From: a virus
DNA: 58,100 nt
IMG/VR virus record: IMGVR_UViG_3300031920_000245
Span: 1 to 58,100 of that record
Direction: 5' to 3' (one strand)
Position numbers and translations under genes: made by a program. The notes beneath the pieces were generated by a model. The model did no database searches. It saw only the letters and a program-made list of their open reading frames with translations, and had not been told where the DNA came from. Of this stretch, positions 35,330 to 43,600 are shown piece by piece (positions within the stretch are counted from its first letter, which is position 1; each line of letters starts with the position of its first letter).

Positions 35330-37921
35330 TTATACTTGAATTTCTTCACCCATACCACCATAACCAGTTTGACCTTGTGTACCACCACTTTTAAATTGAC
35401 TTGCACCTTTAAAAGGTTGTTTAGTGAACACAACACTATTTCCACCCGGTATTAATGAACCAATACCTCCGTTTTGTTCTAGTTGTTTAATTGCGTTAAA
35501 CATGTCATCTGGAGTTACATTTGGTAGTACTCTATTTACCATCTTACCTTTAGGTCCTGTTTTATCATTTAGAGTACTACTAAATACTTTAGTAAATACT
35601 TGTGTTAATTTAGGATCATTAGGGTTTTGTATTGATTTAGTTAGATCAAGTTTTTGATTTGGTTGTAATCCAATTGTAGCACCAGCAACTGCTCTACCTA
35701 CTTTTTTACCGAAATTTTTCAATCCCTCAAAACCAGCTTCATCAACAACTGATTCAAGTAATGAAATTTGTTCATCAATCATTTTATCTAATGATTTAAT
35801 CTTATCTGATTTTTTATCTTCAGTTAACATTGGTTTTTTAAAACCGAATTTTTCTTCAAGTCGATTTTTGATATATTTTCTGAATTTAACCTCAGATTCA
35901 TTCATTGTAATATCAACAGTACCTTGTTGTGCATTTACATTAACATCGATTGATTTAGAATCAGTACCTTCTGGACTTATAGAATTAAGTCCCATATTCT
36001 CAAACCCCGGAGTAATATCAATTGCATTAGTATCGTCTGTTATATCACCTGAGACTTCTGTATCATCAGTATAATTATTATCTTCCATGTTTGGTTGAAC
36101 TTCTACAGATGCTGGATCATTACCATCATCAGTAACTTCTCTCATAAGTCCTTTTATACCTTTTTTCTCAATACGACCTGCCATTGCACCACTTAGATTA
36201 TCAATAGCACTTCCGATACCTTCTTTAGTTAAGTTACCAAGTGCATCTCCAACACCTCGACCAACACCTTTACCAATTTCTTGACCACCTTTACTATCTA
36301 AAGCACCGCCAATTGCACCAATAATAGCTGGTGCTACTTCATTTAAGTCTTCTTCACTTATGTTAAATCTTTCTTTAAGTACACCAGCAACAAGAGGTGT
36401 CATTTCTTGAATTTGTTCTTCTGATAGTTTACCCATCAATTTTTGTATGGGATTTTTACCCATTCCTAAAAAACCTTCTTCAACTTCTTCTTCATTAACT
36501 TTATCTTTACCACCTATGGTTGTTGGGTTAATTTCCCACCAAAACATACTTTTTATCTTTGATTTTTTTCCGTCATTATCTTCAACTTCATTAAGATTAG
36601 CGAATGGTTTCATTGCTTCACCTATTCCAGCGTGACCAAATTCTTCTTCAAGAGAAGTTTCGATAGCTTCTGATGTGAAATTTGCCATACCAGCATAATC
36701 ATTTTCAGATAGTTCTTTATCCATTGCATAACCACTCATAAGATTCGCCATTTCATCAACACCACATTCCATAATAGATTCTGAATTATATCCTCTTTTA
36801 CTTACATATTCAGCGAAACCACATTCATCACATTGTTGTTCAGCCATTTCAGTTTCTTTACTAACATCAAGTGAGTCAATTTCTTCATCCGGAACAATTT
36901 TAAGAATCTTATTAGCCATTTCTTTTCTATCTTCAATTTCAATTTCTTTAATTTTATCTTGAAATGCTGTTAAATATGAATTAATAAATCCTTTAGTTTC
37001 TGTAGGTGTCATTTCTGACTTTCTTACTTTATTAGTTACTTTACCAACTAATTGTTCAATTTCTTTATTCTCATCTGAAAGTTCATCCATACCAATATTA
37101 AGGTCTTCATCTCCTTCAATACCATCATCTCCTTCAATACCGTCAACAGGTGCTTCAATACCATCAACACCACCTTCAATACCATCAACAGGTGCTTCAG
37201 AATCGGTTGCATCAACATTAATATCATCTATATTAATTTCATCTTCAGGAGTGGGGGTTTCTTCTTTTGGAAGATCAACACTATCAACATCTAATTCAAT
37301 GTCATCTTCTTTTTCTTTTTCAGTGGCAGCATCTAAATCGGCAGTTGCTTTTTCTGCTTTTTCAATTTCTTCACCAGCATCTTCAGAAACATCTTCATTC
37401 ACATCTTCCTTATCATCAGAGTTTTCTTCTTTTTTATCTTCAGCTTTATCTTCTTTCTTATCTTTAGCTTTGTCTACTTTCTTATCTTTAGATTTTTTGT
37501 CTTTTTTCTCGTCAGACTTTTCATCTTTTTTCGCTTCATTAATTTGTTGTTTTTCAACAACAGTTTCAGCGATAACTGGTTTTTCACCAAATGCTTCAGA
37601 GATAGTTAATAAAAACATATTACGTTTTTTTGATGCTTTCGCTAACGATTCAAATTGATATTCTTTGATGTTACTTTCTCCACCAATATATGCAAAATCT
37701 TCAACCAAAGGATTTTTTTGGCTATTTGATTTTTTGATATAATAATTATGATTTTCTTTAACGATACCATATGCTACCTTATCTGCACCTCTTTCGAAAT
37801 TAATTAGTTCACCTAAAGAATGACCTTTAGTTTCATTTAATTTTTTCTTATCTTTAGGAACTAAAGCTAATTCCTGTAATCTATTGAAGTAGATTTCTTC
37901 AGTTGAATATTTTTTTCCCAT
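35330..37921 (-). CDS. Large acidic putative internal head/core protein with L-x-E N-terminal tag
   Basis: The 863-residue protein opens MGKKYSTEEIYFNRLQELAL and reaches L-N-E at residues 28-30. That is a helix followed by an L-x-E protease site, like three other proteins here. A conserved-looking block follows (KGHSLGELINFERGADKVAYGIVKENHNYYIKKS). About 150 residues made almost only of K, E and D come next, then acidic repeats containing PVDGIEG. Later parts are Gly-rich (GAIGGALDSKGGQEIGKGVGRGVG) and helical. There are no membrane segments or catalytic motifs. Late expression, composition and the tag point to a component packed in or around the prohead core. Confidence 0.65.
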   Translation of the reverse strand: MGKKYSTEEIYFNRLQELALVPKDKKKLNETKGHSLGELINFERGADKVAYGIVKENHNYYIKKSNSQKNPLVEDFAYIGGESNIKEYQFESLAKASKKRNMFLLTISEAFGEKPVIAETVVEKQQINEAKKDEKSDEKKDKKSKDKKVDKAKDKKEDKAEDKKEENSDDKEDVNEDVSEDAGEEIEKAEKATADLDAATEKEKEDDIELDVDSVDLPKEETPTPEDEINIDDINVDATDSEAPVDGIEGGVDGIEAPVDGIEGDDGIEGDEDLNIGMDELSDENKEIEQLVGKVTNKVRKSEMTPTETKGFINSYLTAFQDKIKEIEIEDRKEMANKILKIVPDEEIDSLDVSKETEMAEQQCDECGFAEYVSKRGYNSESIMECGVDEMANLMSGYAMDKELSENDYAGMANFTSEAIETSLEEEFGHAGIGEAMKPFANLNEVEDNDGKKSKIKSMFWWEINPTTIGGKDKVNEEEVEEGFLGMGKNPIQKLMGKLSEEQIQEMTPLVAGVLKERFNISEEDLNEVAPAIIGAIGGALDSKGGQEIGKGVGRGVGDALGNLTKEGIGSAIDNLSGAMAGRIEKKGIKGLMREVTDDGNDPASVEVQPNMEDNNYTDDTEVSGDITDDTNAIDITPGFENMGLNSISPEGTDSKSIDVNVNAQQGTVDITMNESEVKFRKYIKNRLEEKFGFKKPMLTEDKKSDKIKSLDKMIDEQISLLESVVDEAGFEGLKNFGKKVGRAVAGATIGLQPNQKLDLTKSIQNPNDPKLTQVFTKVFSSTLNDKTGPKGKMVNRVLPNVTPDDMFNAIKQLEQNGGIGSLIPGGNSVVFTKQPFKGASQFKSGGTQGQTGYGGMGEEIQV

Positions 37922-37971
37922 TATATTTAAAAATTTTAAAATTTTATTATTAATGTATGGTTACATTTTTT

Positions 37972-37980
37972 TATAAATAC
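37972..37980 (-). promoter_or_regulatory. Late-type promoter of the 35330-37921 gene
   Basis: GAGTATTTATAAAAAAA on the minus strand, about 51 nt before the start. Confidence 0.6.
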
Positions 37981-38008
37981 TCTTTCACCATTAAAAATCA
38001 TAAAAAAC

Positions 38009-38254
38009 TTATATAATTTCCTTATCTTCTTTGATTAAATTATGATCTTCGAGTAATTTAATTACTTTAGGTGTTAGTTGTTTATTATTCTTATATTTTT
38101 CAATTATTCGTTTGTTTGCTTTATCTAAAGAAATATTTTCTTTTAATAATTTAGAGTTAGCATACATTTCTTCCAATATCGAATCAAAAACTTTATTAGC
38201 TTTTTTTCTTTCAATATATTCAAGTAGTTGTTCTTTTCTAACTATAAGTCTCAT
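38009..38254 (-). CDS. Small helical hypothetical protein (81 aa)
   Basis: MRLIVRKEQLLEYIERKKANKV begins a fully helical, Lys/Glu/Leu-rich product with no signal, membrane span or motif. An L-K-E tripeptide at about 37-39 would suit the prohead protease, but the N-terminus does not match the tag seen in neighbours. The gene starts 6 nt after the nucleotidyltransferase-fold gene and is the last of a three-gene late operon (39539 to 38009). Confidence 0.55.
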   Translation of the reverse strand: MRLIVRKEQLLEYIERKKANKVFDSILEEMYANSKLLKENISLDKANKRIIEKYKNNKQLTPKVIKLLEDHNLIKEDKEII

Positions 38255-38260
38255 TTAAAT

Positions 38261-39070
38261 TTATTTATTTTCGTCTAAACTTAATTCTTTAGTTAATCTT
38301 TCTTTTTTTAGATCGACTAATTTTTGTAGATACCCACTGTTTCTCAAAATTTTAAATGCTAAATTTTCGCTTGAAAATTCTCCGGTACTATCTAAACCAC
38401 TTTGTCTCATTTTCTTAATTCTATCCTTAACAAGATTATATTTATTAAAGAACACATCAGAATCTGATATCGTTTCAAGTTCATCAATAACATTCATAAA
38501 GTCAGCAGCTTTTAATTGTATATTTCCCGTATCAATATTTACAATTTTTTTTGTTGGTTTATTAATCCACTCATCATGCATTAATGAATACGTACCAGAA
38601 GAATGATGTGGTTCACTTGCATCTTGAAAATACATTTCAACATCATGACCTTTAACTTGAATAGGTAATTTACTACCCCATAAATTTTTATTTAATCTAA
38701 AATATTTACCAACAAAATCTTTATCTTCTGAAATCTGATCAAAATCAAGAACAATATGTACATCTAAATCAGAAATATCATTATAATTATAGTTCGCCAT
38801 ACTCCCGGTAAGAATAACATCTTTAAATTTAATATTTTCCATATCAGAAAATTCAATAAATTTTTTTGCATTCATTAATAATGTTTCACGAACTTCTTCA
38901 TTTAATTTATCTTCACTATCCCAAATAGCTGGATTAAGATCATCGTGATATTGAATTGATGAAACGTCAATACCTTCAGGTTCAATAACTTCATTAATGA
39001 TATCAATAACATCATTTTCTGTCCAATATTTATTTGACCAACTTCTTGGTTTTTTATTTTCTTTATCCAT
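38261..39070 (-). CDS. Nucleotidyltransferase-fold protein (269 aa)
   Basis: The core motif of the DNA polymerase-beta-like nucleotidyltransferase superfamily is clear: VILTGS at 85-90, followed by DISDLDVHIVLDF with Asp101 and Asp103 as metal ligands. A further acidic residue on a later strand (GHDVEMYFQD) completes the triad, then an H-H-S-S-G-T-Y-S-L segment. The substrate cannot be told; tRNA, proteins or small molecules are all used by this fold. The gene is the middle one of a late operon, 4 nt from both neighbours, which is unusual for an enzyme and might indicate a packaged protein. Confidence 0.78.
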   Translation of the reverse strand: MDKENKKPRSWSNKYWTENDVIDIINEVIEPEGIDVSSIQYHDDLNPAIWDSEDKLNEEVRETLLMNAKKFIEFSDMENIKFKDVILTGSMANYNYNDISDLDVHIVLDFDQISEDKDFVGKYFRLNKNLWGSKLPIQVKGHDVEMYFQDASEPHHSSGTYSLMHDEWINKPTKKIVNIDTGNIQLKAADFMNVIDELETISDSDVFFNKYNLVKDRIKKMRQSGLDSTGEFSSENLAFKILRNSGYLQKLVDLKKERLTKELSLDENK

Positions 39071-39074
39071 AAAA

Positions 39075-39539
39075 TTATTTTTTATTCTCAGATAAATCTG
39101 GCATTGTTTCAGGCATTTTATCTGTATGTAGTTTATTAATAATTATATCGATTTTATCGATAATATCATAATGATCATTGTCATATAAAAAATCCAGTTT
39201 ACCTTTCATTAAATCAATTTTTCTTTTATGATCCGGTGAATCGTCTTCATTTACTGTACTCATTGTAGGTGTAACACTTTGTTTAGGTACTCTTTTAATT
39301 AATAGTCTATACAAGCTATCAATTACTTCGAAATCTTCTTCGGTATTTAAAAGGTTATCTAATTTTTGTTTTATTTGATCAACTTGAGCAATGTATTTAT
39401 CTTTATTAACTTCCGGAATAGCTTCATTTTGTAGTTGTATTTCTTCTGATTCATTTAATTGAGGTTTAGAATATGATGGATTTACTTTACCCATCATTTC
39501 ATGTAATAACTCCCTTGAGGATTTTTTTTCTTTTTCCAT
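39075..39539 (-). CDS. Putative head-packaged protein with capsid-targeting-like N-terminus (154 aa)
   Basis: The first 30 residues, MEKEKKSSRELLHEMMGKVN then PSYSKPQLNE, match the N-termini of the proteins at 45350 and 46050: a K-rich start, an (E)LL-x-E-R/M-M helix, a V-N-P turn and an L-x-E end. T4 internal head proteins carry such a short capsid-targeting helix, and gp21 removes it after L/I-x-E. The rest is helical and acidic, with two similar blocks (VDQIKQKLDNLLNTEEDFEVIDSLYRLLIKR and LMKGKLDFLYDNDHYDIIDKIDIIINKL) that look like an internal duplication. It leads a late operon. Confidence 0.6.
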   Translation of the reverse strand: MEKEKKSSRELLHEMMGKVNPSYSKPQLNESEEIQLQNEAIPEVNKDKYIAQVDQIKQKLDNLLNTEEDFEVIDSLYRLLIKRVPKQSVTPTMSTVNEDDSPDHKRKIDLMKGKLDFLYDNDHYDIIDKIDIIINKLHTDKMPETMPDLSENKK

Positions 39540-39555
39540 GATTAAATATGTTTTT

Positions 39556-39564
39556 TATAAATAC
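39556..39564 (-). promoter_or_regulatory. Late-type promoter of the 39539-38009 operon
   Basis: TTAGTATTTATAAAAAA on the minus strand, 17 nt before the start. Confidence 0.6.
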
Positions 39565-39615
39565 TAACTAAAGTCACCTTTAATAAATATTTGTCGTTCA
39601 TTAATAAAACTTTTT

Positions 39616-39624
39616 TATAAATAC
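39616..39624 (-). promoter_or_regulatory. Second upstream late-type motif
   Basis: TGTATTTATAAAAAAG on the minus strand, 77 nt before the start at 39539. It is a tandem copy of the motif used by the same operon. Confidence 0.4.
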
Positions 39625-39649
39625 ATTTATTATTAATTAAAGAGTTATA

Positions 39650-39658
39650 GTATTTATG
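39650..39658 (+). promoter_or_regulatory. Late-type promoter of the 39676 gene
   Basis: TAGTATTTATGA, 17 nt before the ATG at 39676. Confidence 0.55.
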
Positions 39659-39675
39659 ATAAATTATTAAACCAA

Positions 39676-41787
39676 ATGAATTTAGAATGCTTAAATGATA
39701 TAATTACCGATAGTTTAGCAATTCACATTGATTTAACAGATATCGATTCTTGGAATTTAAATAGTGGTTTAACTTCAGTTAGTTTAACTAAATGGGGTGG
39801 TGCTATTTCAGATAATTTAAATTTAATTGATTACGGTCTAACTGCATTTGATGTAGGTAGGATTGATAAAATGTGGAGTGGTATGACTTTAACACCAAAA
39901 GATACTTTATTTAAAATGTATCGAATTGGTTTCAATAATGTTGCGAATCCAACTACCGAGGAATATTCGGGAGTTACAGTTAACACAAAATATTTACCAA
40001 TGACTGGTATAACCAGTGGTGCATCTGGAAATTATTTTGAATTAGCTGGTGGTTATTTACAGGGATTTTTTAAATTAGATGGATATAATTATACACTATT
40101 ACCATCAAGATTTAATAATGGTATTACAATTGAAAATATTGTTTATCTATACCCGGACTCACAAGGGATTTTTTATTTAATGGGTGCGAGGGCAGAAGAT
40201 AAATATAATCCACATTTTTCTGGTGAGACTGTTACCGGGGGAACTTCTGAAAACATTAATGTTACAGATGGTGTTGTTACAAGTGAAGATAATTATTTAG
40301 ATGATATTGTTTCAGAAGAAAAATTAAATAAATCATTCATCTTTTATGAAGATTTAAGATCAACAGTTCATCAAGAAAACAATCCTAGTGCAAATACAAC
40401 AAATAATGTAATTGCTTTTGAGATTACTCAGGATAAAAAATTAGCATATAAATATATAGATGGTAATGGTATTATACAAACAAATAAATCTGTGAAATCA
40501 ATAGACCCATCAACAGGTTGGACCATAATTTCAATTGTTTTTGAACCAGATGAAGTTATTGAAGACCCGGATGTGTTAGATTGTTATCCACAAAGAAAAG
40601 GTAAATTTGTTTTTTATGTAAATGGTAGAGCACTGTGGACAATAAATGATTTTCCTGAATTCTTTTTTAAAGCATTTATGAACGATAAAGAAAAACAAAT
40701 TGGTGTGCCTTATTCAATTAATTGGGGTGGTGGATCGTTTGGTTTAAAATATTCATGGCATTACGATAAACAAAAATACTATATATATAATGAGAATGAT
40801 ACTCAATATATATTAGATAACTTTAATGTAGAAAGTACACCATTTCCGGGTATTTGTGATCCGTATGAACCGGGAACAATATTAGATGGTTTATCTTTAA
40901 GTGCTGACACAACATCGTTCCATGATGTTGATGATTGTGATCCTACAATTATAACCCCAATTACTGTAATGAGAATTGAGTACACTGGTGGAACAGGATT
41001 AAGTGGACAAACTGGTACATCAGCAAATACATATTTTATTAAATTTACACAACCTATTTCAGTTTTATCTAATAGAGATTATAATATTAATTTATCATTA
41101 TATAATAATGGTTTCTTTAATCAAGTAGACCAAAGTGGGTTTATAGTTGATAATCGTGTAATGATTTATCCAATGGGAACTACTGATATAGATATTGTTA
41201 ATGAAACTGATTACATTTATCCAATTACTAAAGAGAAATTATTAGATTTACCTAATGTTGAATTAAAACCATTTCCAGATAGAGATGAATATCAATACAT
41301 AGCTTTAGATGGTGTGTCTTATTATGGTGATACTGGTTTACCTGTATATACCGACCCTAGATATTTTGAATATTATGGTCTTGATCCTGTTACTGGTGAA
41401 ATTATTGATTCTGGTAGAATTGTTACAGGTAGTAATGAATGGATACCAATGAAATCTACAATTAGAATAGCTGAGAATAGTGGTCAACAATTTATTGAAA
41501 TAGGTATTTTAATACAAACATCATATAAATTTAATTTAAATAGACCATTATTTATTCAACCATTTACATACACAGGTTCTGATATACTGGTACAAGATGA
41601 AAGAAAAAACAATCTTCAAATACAACAAAATTTTGATTCGACATTTATTGGTGGAATTCAAAAGTTAAGAGTTTACGATAGAGGATTAAGTAGTACCGAA
41701 ATATTACATAACGCTAAAATGGAAGCACTGAAAAATCCAAATTTAGGTCTGAATATTTCTAAAGGGGGTAGAATAATACATAGATAA
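39676..41787 (+). CDS. Large virion protein with concanavalin/LamG-like lectin features (703 aa)
   Basis: The product has the beta-rich, Gly/Asp/Asn-rich look of tail fibre or adhesin proteins. A segment FVFYVNGRALWTINDFPEFF and the C-terminal FIGGIQKLRVYDRGLSSTEILHNAKM are the typical inner strand and closing strand of LamG/concanavalin-like lectin domains, where IxxLRVYDRALS-type sequence ends the sandwich. No signal peptide or catalytic site is seen. Late expression supports a virion role, perhaps receptor binding or decoration. Its last base is shared with the start codon of the next gene. Confidence 0.68.
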   Translation: MNLECLNDIITDSLAIHIDLTDIDSWNLNSGLTSVSLTKWGGAISDNLNLIDYGLTAFDVGRIDKMWSGMTLTPKDTLFKMYRIGFNNVANPTTEEYSGVTVNTKYLPMTGITSGASGNYFELAGGYLQGFFKLDGYNYTLLPSRFNNGITIENIVYLYPDSQGIFYLMGARAEDKYNPHFSGETVTGGTSENINVTDGVVTSEDNYLDDIVSEEKLNKSFIFYEDLRSTVHQENNPSANTTNNVIAFEITQDKKLAYKYIDGNGIIQTNKSVKSIDPSTGWTIISIVFEPDEVIEDPDVLDCYPQRKGKFVFYVNGRALWTINDFPEFFFKAFMNDKEKQIGVPYSINWGGGSFGLKYSWHYDKQKYYIYNENDTQYILDNFNVESTPFPGICDPYEPGTILDGLSLSADTTSFHDVDDCDPTIITPITVMRIEYTGGTGLSGQTGTSANTYFIKFTQPISVLSNRDYNINLSLYNNGFFNQVDQSGFIVDNRVMIYPMGTTDIDIVNETDYIYPITKEKLLDLPNVELKPFPDRDEYQYIALDGVSYYGDTGLPVYTDPRYFEYYGLDPVTGEIIDSGRIVTGSNEWIPMKSTIRIAENSGQQFIEIGILIQTSYKFNLNRPLFIQPFTYTGSDILVQDERKNNLQIQQNFDSTFIGGIQKLRVYDRGLSSTEILHNAKMEALKNPNLGLNISKGGRIIHR

Positions 41788-42026
41788 TGGGAGGTAGAGT
41801 AACAGCACTTAAATTAGGGGAAATATATAATGGCTGGAAGAATCTTGCCGTTAAAAGTCCTGAAGTAGAAGAAATTGCAAAAAAAAGAGCAATCATTTGT
41901 GCTTGTTGTTCTAAATTAAAAAACAATAATCAATGTGATGTTTGTGGTTGTTATGTACCAGCAAAAGTAAGAAGTTTAAAATCCAGTTGTCCAATAAAGA
42001 AATGGGATATGGTTATTGTTGGTTAA
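41787..42026 (+). CDS. Small zinc-ribbon-like protein (79 aa)
   Basis: Cysteines at 38, 40/41, 50, 53, 55 and 68 form C-x-C-C...C-x2-C-G-C...C-P-x-x-K-W, the pattern of a small zinc-binding protein found in several tailed phages. It starts on the last base of the lectin-like gene and overlaps the opposite gene's end by 14 nt. The N-terminal half is a basic helix. It may be a chaperone or assembly partner of the lectin-like protein, which is inferred from the coupling only. Confidence 0.65.
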   Translation: MGGRVTALKLGEIYNGWKNLAVKSPEVEEIAKKRAIICACCSKLKNNNQCDVCGCYVPAKVRSLKSSCPIKKWDMVIVG

Positions 42027-42651
42027 ATGTATTATATTGTGGTTTTCTATCTTTAACCTTCATATTTACATTACTTTCAAGAATACTTTCACAATATGCT
42101 CTTATAAATAATTCTCTTGTTTTTTCTGATGCTTGTCCTAGTTCAGGAAAAGGTATTTCTTGACCATCTGGGGTATATAATCTAACTTCAATATCAGACC
42201 AATTAACACCATTCATCCACATATCACCTTCTGGTGGTTGTGTATAACCATCACCGGGATCAGAATAACCATCCATATATATTTTTAATGGTTGACCACT
42301 AAAATCAACATTAAATGGAATTGGGGTAATTGGATCATCATCATTTGAAGGATTTTGACCATTAACATTTGAAGGATTATGATATTGATAAATTACACTA
42401 ATAAAATATTGGAACTCTATATTATCTTGATTTTCATCATAGTCAGGTTCTGTAATATGAGCTTCAGGTGTGTTATTAATATTTATCTTTTCTCTCATGT
42501 TTGTAATTGAGTCGATTATAAAACTTCTTTGGAAATTTCTCTGACTTAATAATTCCACACCCTCTGTTTCTTTTATTAACGATTCATTACTTAAAAAATC
42601 GAATTGTACAATTTCCTCATTAATAATTCTATATACGTCTTTTAATTTCAT
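42013..42651 (-). CDS. Hypothetical late protein (212 aa)
   Basis: I use the ATG at 42651 (MKLKDVYRIINEEIVQFDFL), because the longer frame needs a TTG start next to the promoter. The first 60 residues are helical. The middle is Asn/Asp/Pro-rich and the end again helical with VKDRKPQYNTF. The N-terminus resembles phage proteins that begin 'MKLKDxYRIIxEE', but I cannot name a family. It is monocistronic, with a late promoter, so a virion or assembly role is likely. Confidence 0.6.
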   Translation of the reverse strand: MKLKDVYRIINEEIVQFDFLSNESLIKETEGVELLSQRNFQRSFIIDSITNMREKININNTPEAHITEPDYDENQDNIEFQYFISVIYQYHNPSNVNGQNPSNDDDPITPIPFNVDFSGQPLKIYMDGYSDPGDGYTQPPEGDMWMNGVNWSDIEVRLYTPDGQEIPFPELGQASEKTRELFIRAYCESILESNVNMKVKDRKPQYNTFNQQ

Positions 42652-42666
42652 AAAACTCAAATTTCC

Positions 42667-42675
42667 TATAAATAC
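42667..42675 (-). promoter_or_regulatory. Late-type promoter of the 42013-42651 gene
   Basis: AAGTATTTATAGG on the minus strand, 16 nt before the start. A matching + strand motif lies about 50 nt away, pointing in the opposite direction. Confidence 0.6.
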
Positions 42676-42719
42676 TTGATATTTTACATTAATTTCTAAA
42701 TATATTTTATTTTTTGTAA

Positions 42720-42728
42720 GTATTTATA
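42720..42728 (+). promoter_or_regulatory. Late-type promoter with no gene downstream
   Basis: AAGTATTTATAGG on the + strand. Nothing codable follows; a terminator ends about 85 nt later. Confidence 0.5.
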
Positions 42729-42734
42729 GGAAAT

Positions 42735-42815
42735 AAATAAACACATTTGCCAGTTAGTGGTTAAGTTAATAATAACATTAAAATGCATTCAAAAATAATT
42801 GGATGCATTTTTTTT
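42735..42815 (+). ncRNA. Candidate late small RNA
   Basis: The sequence between the late motif at 42720-42728 and the strong terminator at 42781-42815 has no credible ORF; the longest frame from an ATG is 13 codons, inside the terminator. The unit has the size and borders of a phage small RNA. No family is recognised and transcription is inferred. Confidence 0.35.
42781..42815 (+). terminator. Terminator AAATGCAT / ATGCATTT
   Basis: A ten-base-pair stem with a 10-nt AT loop, followed by a T-run. It lies between a late motif and the first tRNA-cluster leader. Confidence 0.8.
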
Positions 42816-42824
42816 ATGAAATAA

Positions 42825-42864
42825 TTTGTTTTTAATGTAACCTTTTATATCTTTGCAACGTATT
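42825..42864 (+). promoter_or_regulatory. Promoter of the first tRNA-cluster leader
   Basis: TTTG (42825-42828), 19 nt, then TATCTTTG (42848-42855) fit the Bacteroidota consensus. It overlaps a TGTAAC (42836) / CGTATT (42859) pair spaced 23 nt. Confidence 0.55.
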
Positions 42865-42912
42865 TAGTAATAAAGAAACAATTTATGTTTAAAGATATTA
42901 GAATTTAGAACA

Positions 42913-42969
42913 ATGAAAAGAATAATTAACATACAACCGCAACCGCAACATCAACCAATATTTGGTTAG
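42913..42969 (+). CDS. Leader peptide, Gln/Pro-rich (18 aa)
   Basis: MKRIINIQPQPQHQPIFG is encoded between the promoter and an attenuator-like terminator. Four Gln and three Pro codons are packed into eight positions, as in amino-acid-sensing leader peptides. The stop codon directly abuts TTGAACGGG, which can pair with the 5' arm of the terminator. The first tRNAs downstream are Pro(UGG), Pro(UGG), His and Gln(UUG), the same amino acids as in the peptide, which strengthens the idea of sensing. Translation and control are inferred. Confidence 0.45.
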   Translation: MKRIINIQPQPQHQPIFG

Positions 42970-43053
42970 TTGAACGGGAATGTTATGTGTTAAATATATA
43001 TTAACTTAAAATAAAACAGGACCTCCGTTCAATAAAATGAACGGGGGTTTTTT
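42970..43053 (+). promoter_or_regulatory. Attenuator-like terminator/antiterminator
   Basis: The terminator pairs CCTCCGTTCA (43022-43031) with TGAACGGGGG (43038-43047) and is followed by six T. The upstream copy TTGAACGG (42970-42977) can instead pair with CCGTTCAA (43025-43032), which would prevent the terminator. Confidence 0.5.
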
Positions 43054-43083
43054 ATTTAATAACAATTAAACAATTTAGAAAAA

Positions 43084-43218
43084 ATGGGAATTCCGAGAAA
43101 CAAAGAACAAAATTTAAAAAGACTAAAAAACCGATTGAAAAAATTTGATGGCAATAACCAAAAAATGGCTGACAAAATAAAAGTTAAAATCAAAATGGTT
43201 GAAAGTCAAAAAGGTTAA
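43084..43218 (+). CDS. Small basic hypothetical protein (44 aa)
   Basis: MGIPRNKEQNLKRLKNRLKKFDG... is a Lys/Asn/Arg-rich amphipathic helix with no known family. It lies between the attenuator and the first tRNA, so it is on the tRNA transcript. A-rich start context (AAAAATGGG) supports translation. Its size and charge would suit RNA or DNA binding, unproven. Confidence 0.5.
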   Translation: MGIPRNKEQNLKRLKNRLKKFDGNNQKMADKIKVKIKMVESQKG

Positions 43219-43226
43219 GTAAAGAT

Positions 43227-43303
43227 CGAGTAGTTGGGGAGTCAGGTCACCCCGCCACATTTGGGATGTGGAGAACTCGCAGGTTCGAATCCTGCCTACT
43301 CGA
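43227..43303 (+). tRNA. tRNA-Pro(UGG)
   Basis: Complete cloverleaf: acceptor CGAGTAG/CTACTCG, anticodon stem CCACA/TGTGG with loop TTTGGGA, T-arm GCAGG-TTCGAAT-CCTGC, discriminator A. No encoded CCA. Confidence 0.9.
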
Positions 43304-43311
43304 CTAAATAT

Positions 43312-43386
43312 ATGGGTGTTCCGCAGATGGATATACGGACATGTTTTGGGGACATGTGTTCGTGGGTTCGAATCCCACTACCCATA
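43312..43386 (+). tRNA. tRNA, anticodon UGG (second Pro)
   Basis: Acceptor ATGGGTG/TACCCAT, anticodon stem CATGT/ACATG with loop TTTGGGG, T-arm GTGGG-TTCGAAT-CCCAC. The body differs widely from the first Pro tRNA although the anticodon reads the same. A one-base shift of the anticodon stem is possible. Confidence 0.75.
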
Positions 43387-43400
43387 CAATAATTAGTTAC

Positions 43401-43477
43401 CCTGCTTGTTCCGTGTGGGGTTATAAAAATACATTAATTAACGGAACTCATGATGGAGTCCTTGCCAAGAAAGTAGG
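43401..43477 (+). other. Structured tRNA-sized element without a T-loop
   Basis: CCTGCTT (43401-43407) pairs with AAGTAGG (43471-43477), enclosing GTTCCGT/ACGGAAC and a small CTC/GAG hairpin. It is 77 nt long and placed within the tRNA array, but no TTCRA loop or anticodon arm can be drawn. It could be an eroded tRNA or another small RNA. Confidence 0.35.
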
Positions 43478-43512
43478 ATAAAGATGTTATAATGTTGACT
43501 AATTATATATAT

Positions 43513-43584
43513 GGTGTTTGAAGCATTAATGTGATGTGCATGACTGTGGATCATGAGAAGACGGTTCAATACCGTCCTTACACC
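43513..43584 (+). tRNA. tRNA-His(GUG)
   Basis: Anticodon stem CATGA/TCATG with loop CTGTGGA. Extra G at -1 opposite discriminator C, the mark of tRNA-His. T-arm GACGG-TTCAATA-CCGTC. Two mismatches lie in the acceptor stem (positions 5-6). Confidence 0.85.
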
Positions 43585-43600
43585 CAAAATTTTTAAAGTT

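Noticed and set aside
37251-37658. Ser/Phe-rich open frame on the + strand
   Set aside because: It is the complement of the Glu/Lys/Asp-rich stretch of the head-core gene; Ser-rich antisense frames arise from such codon use.
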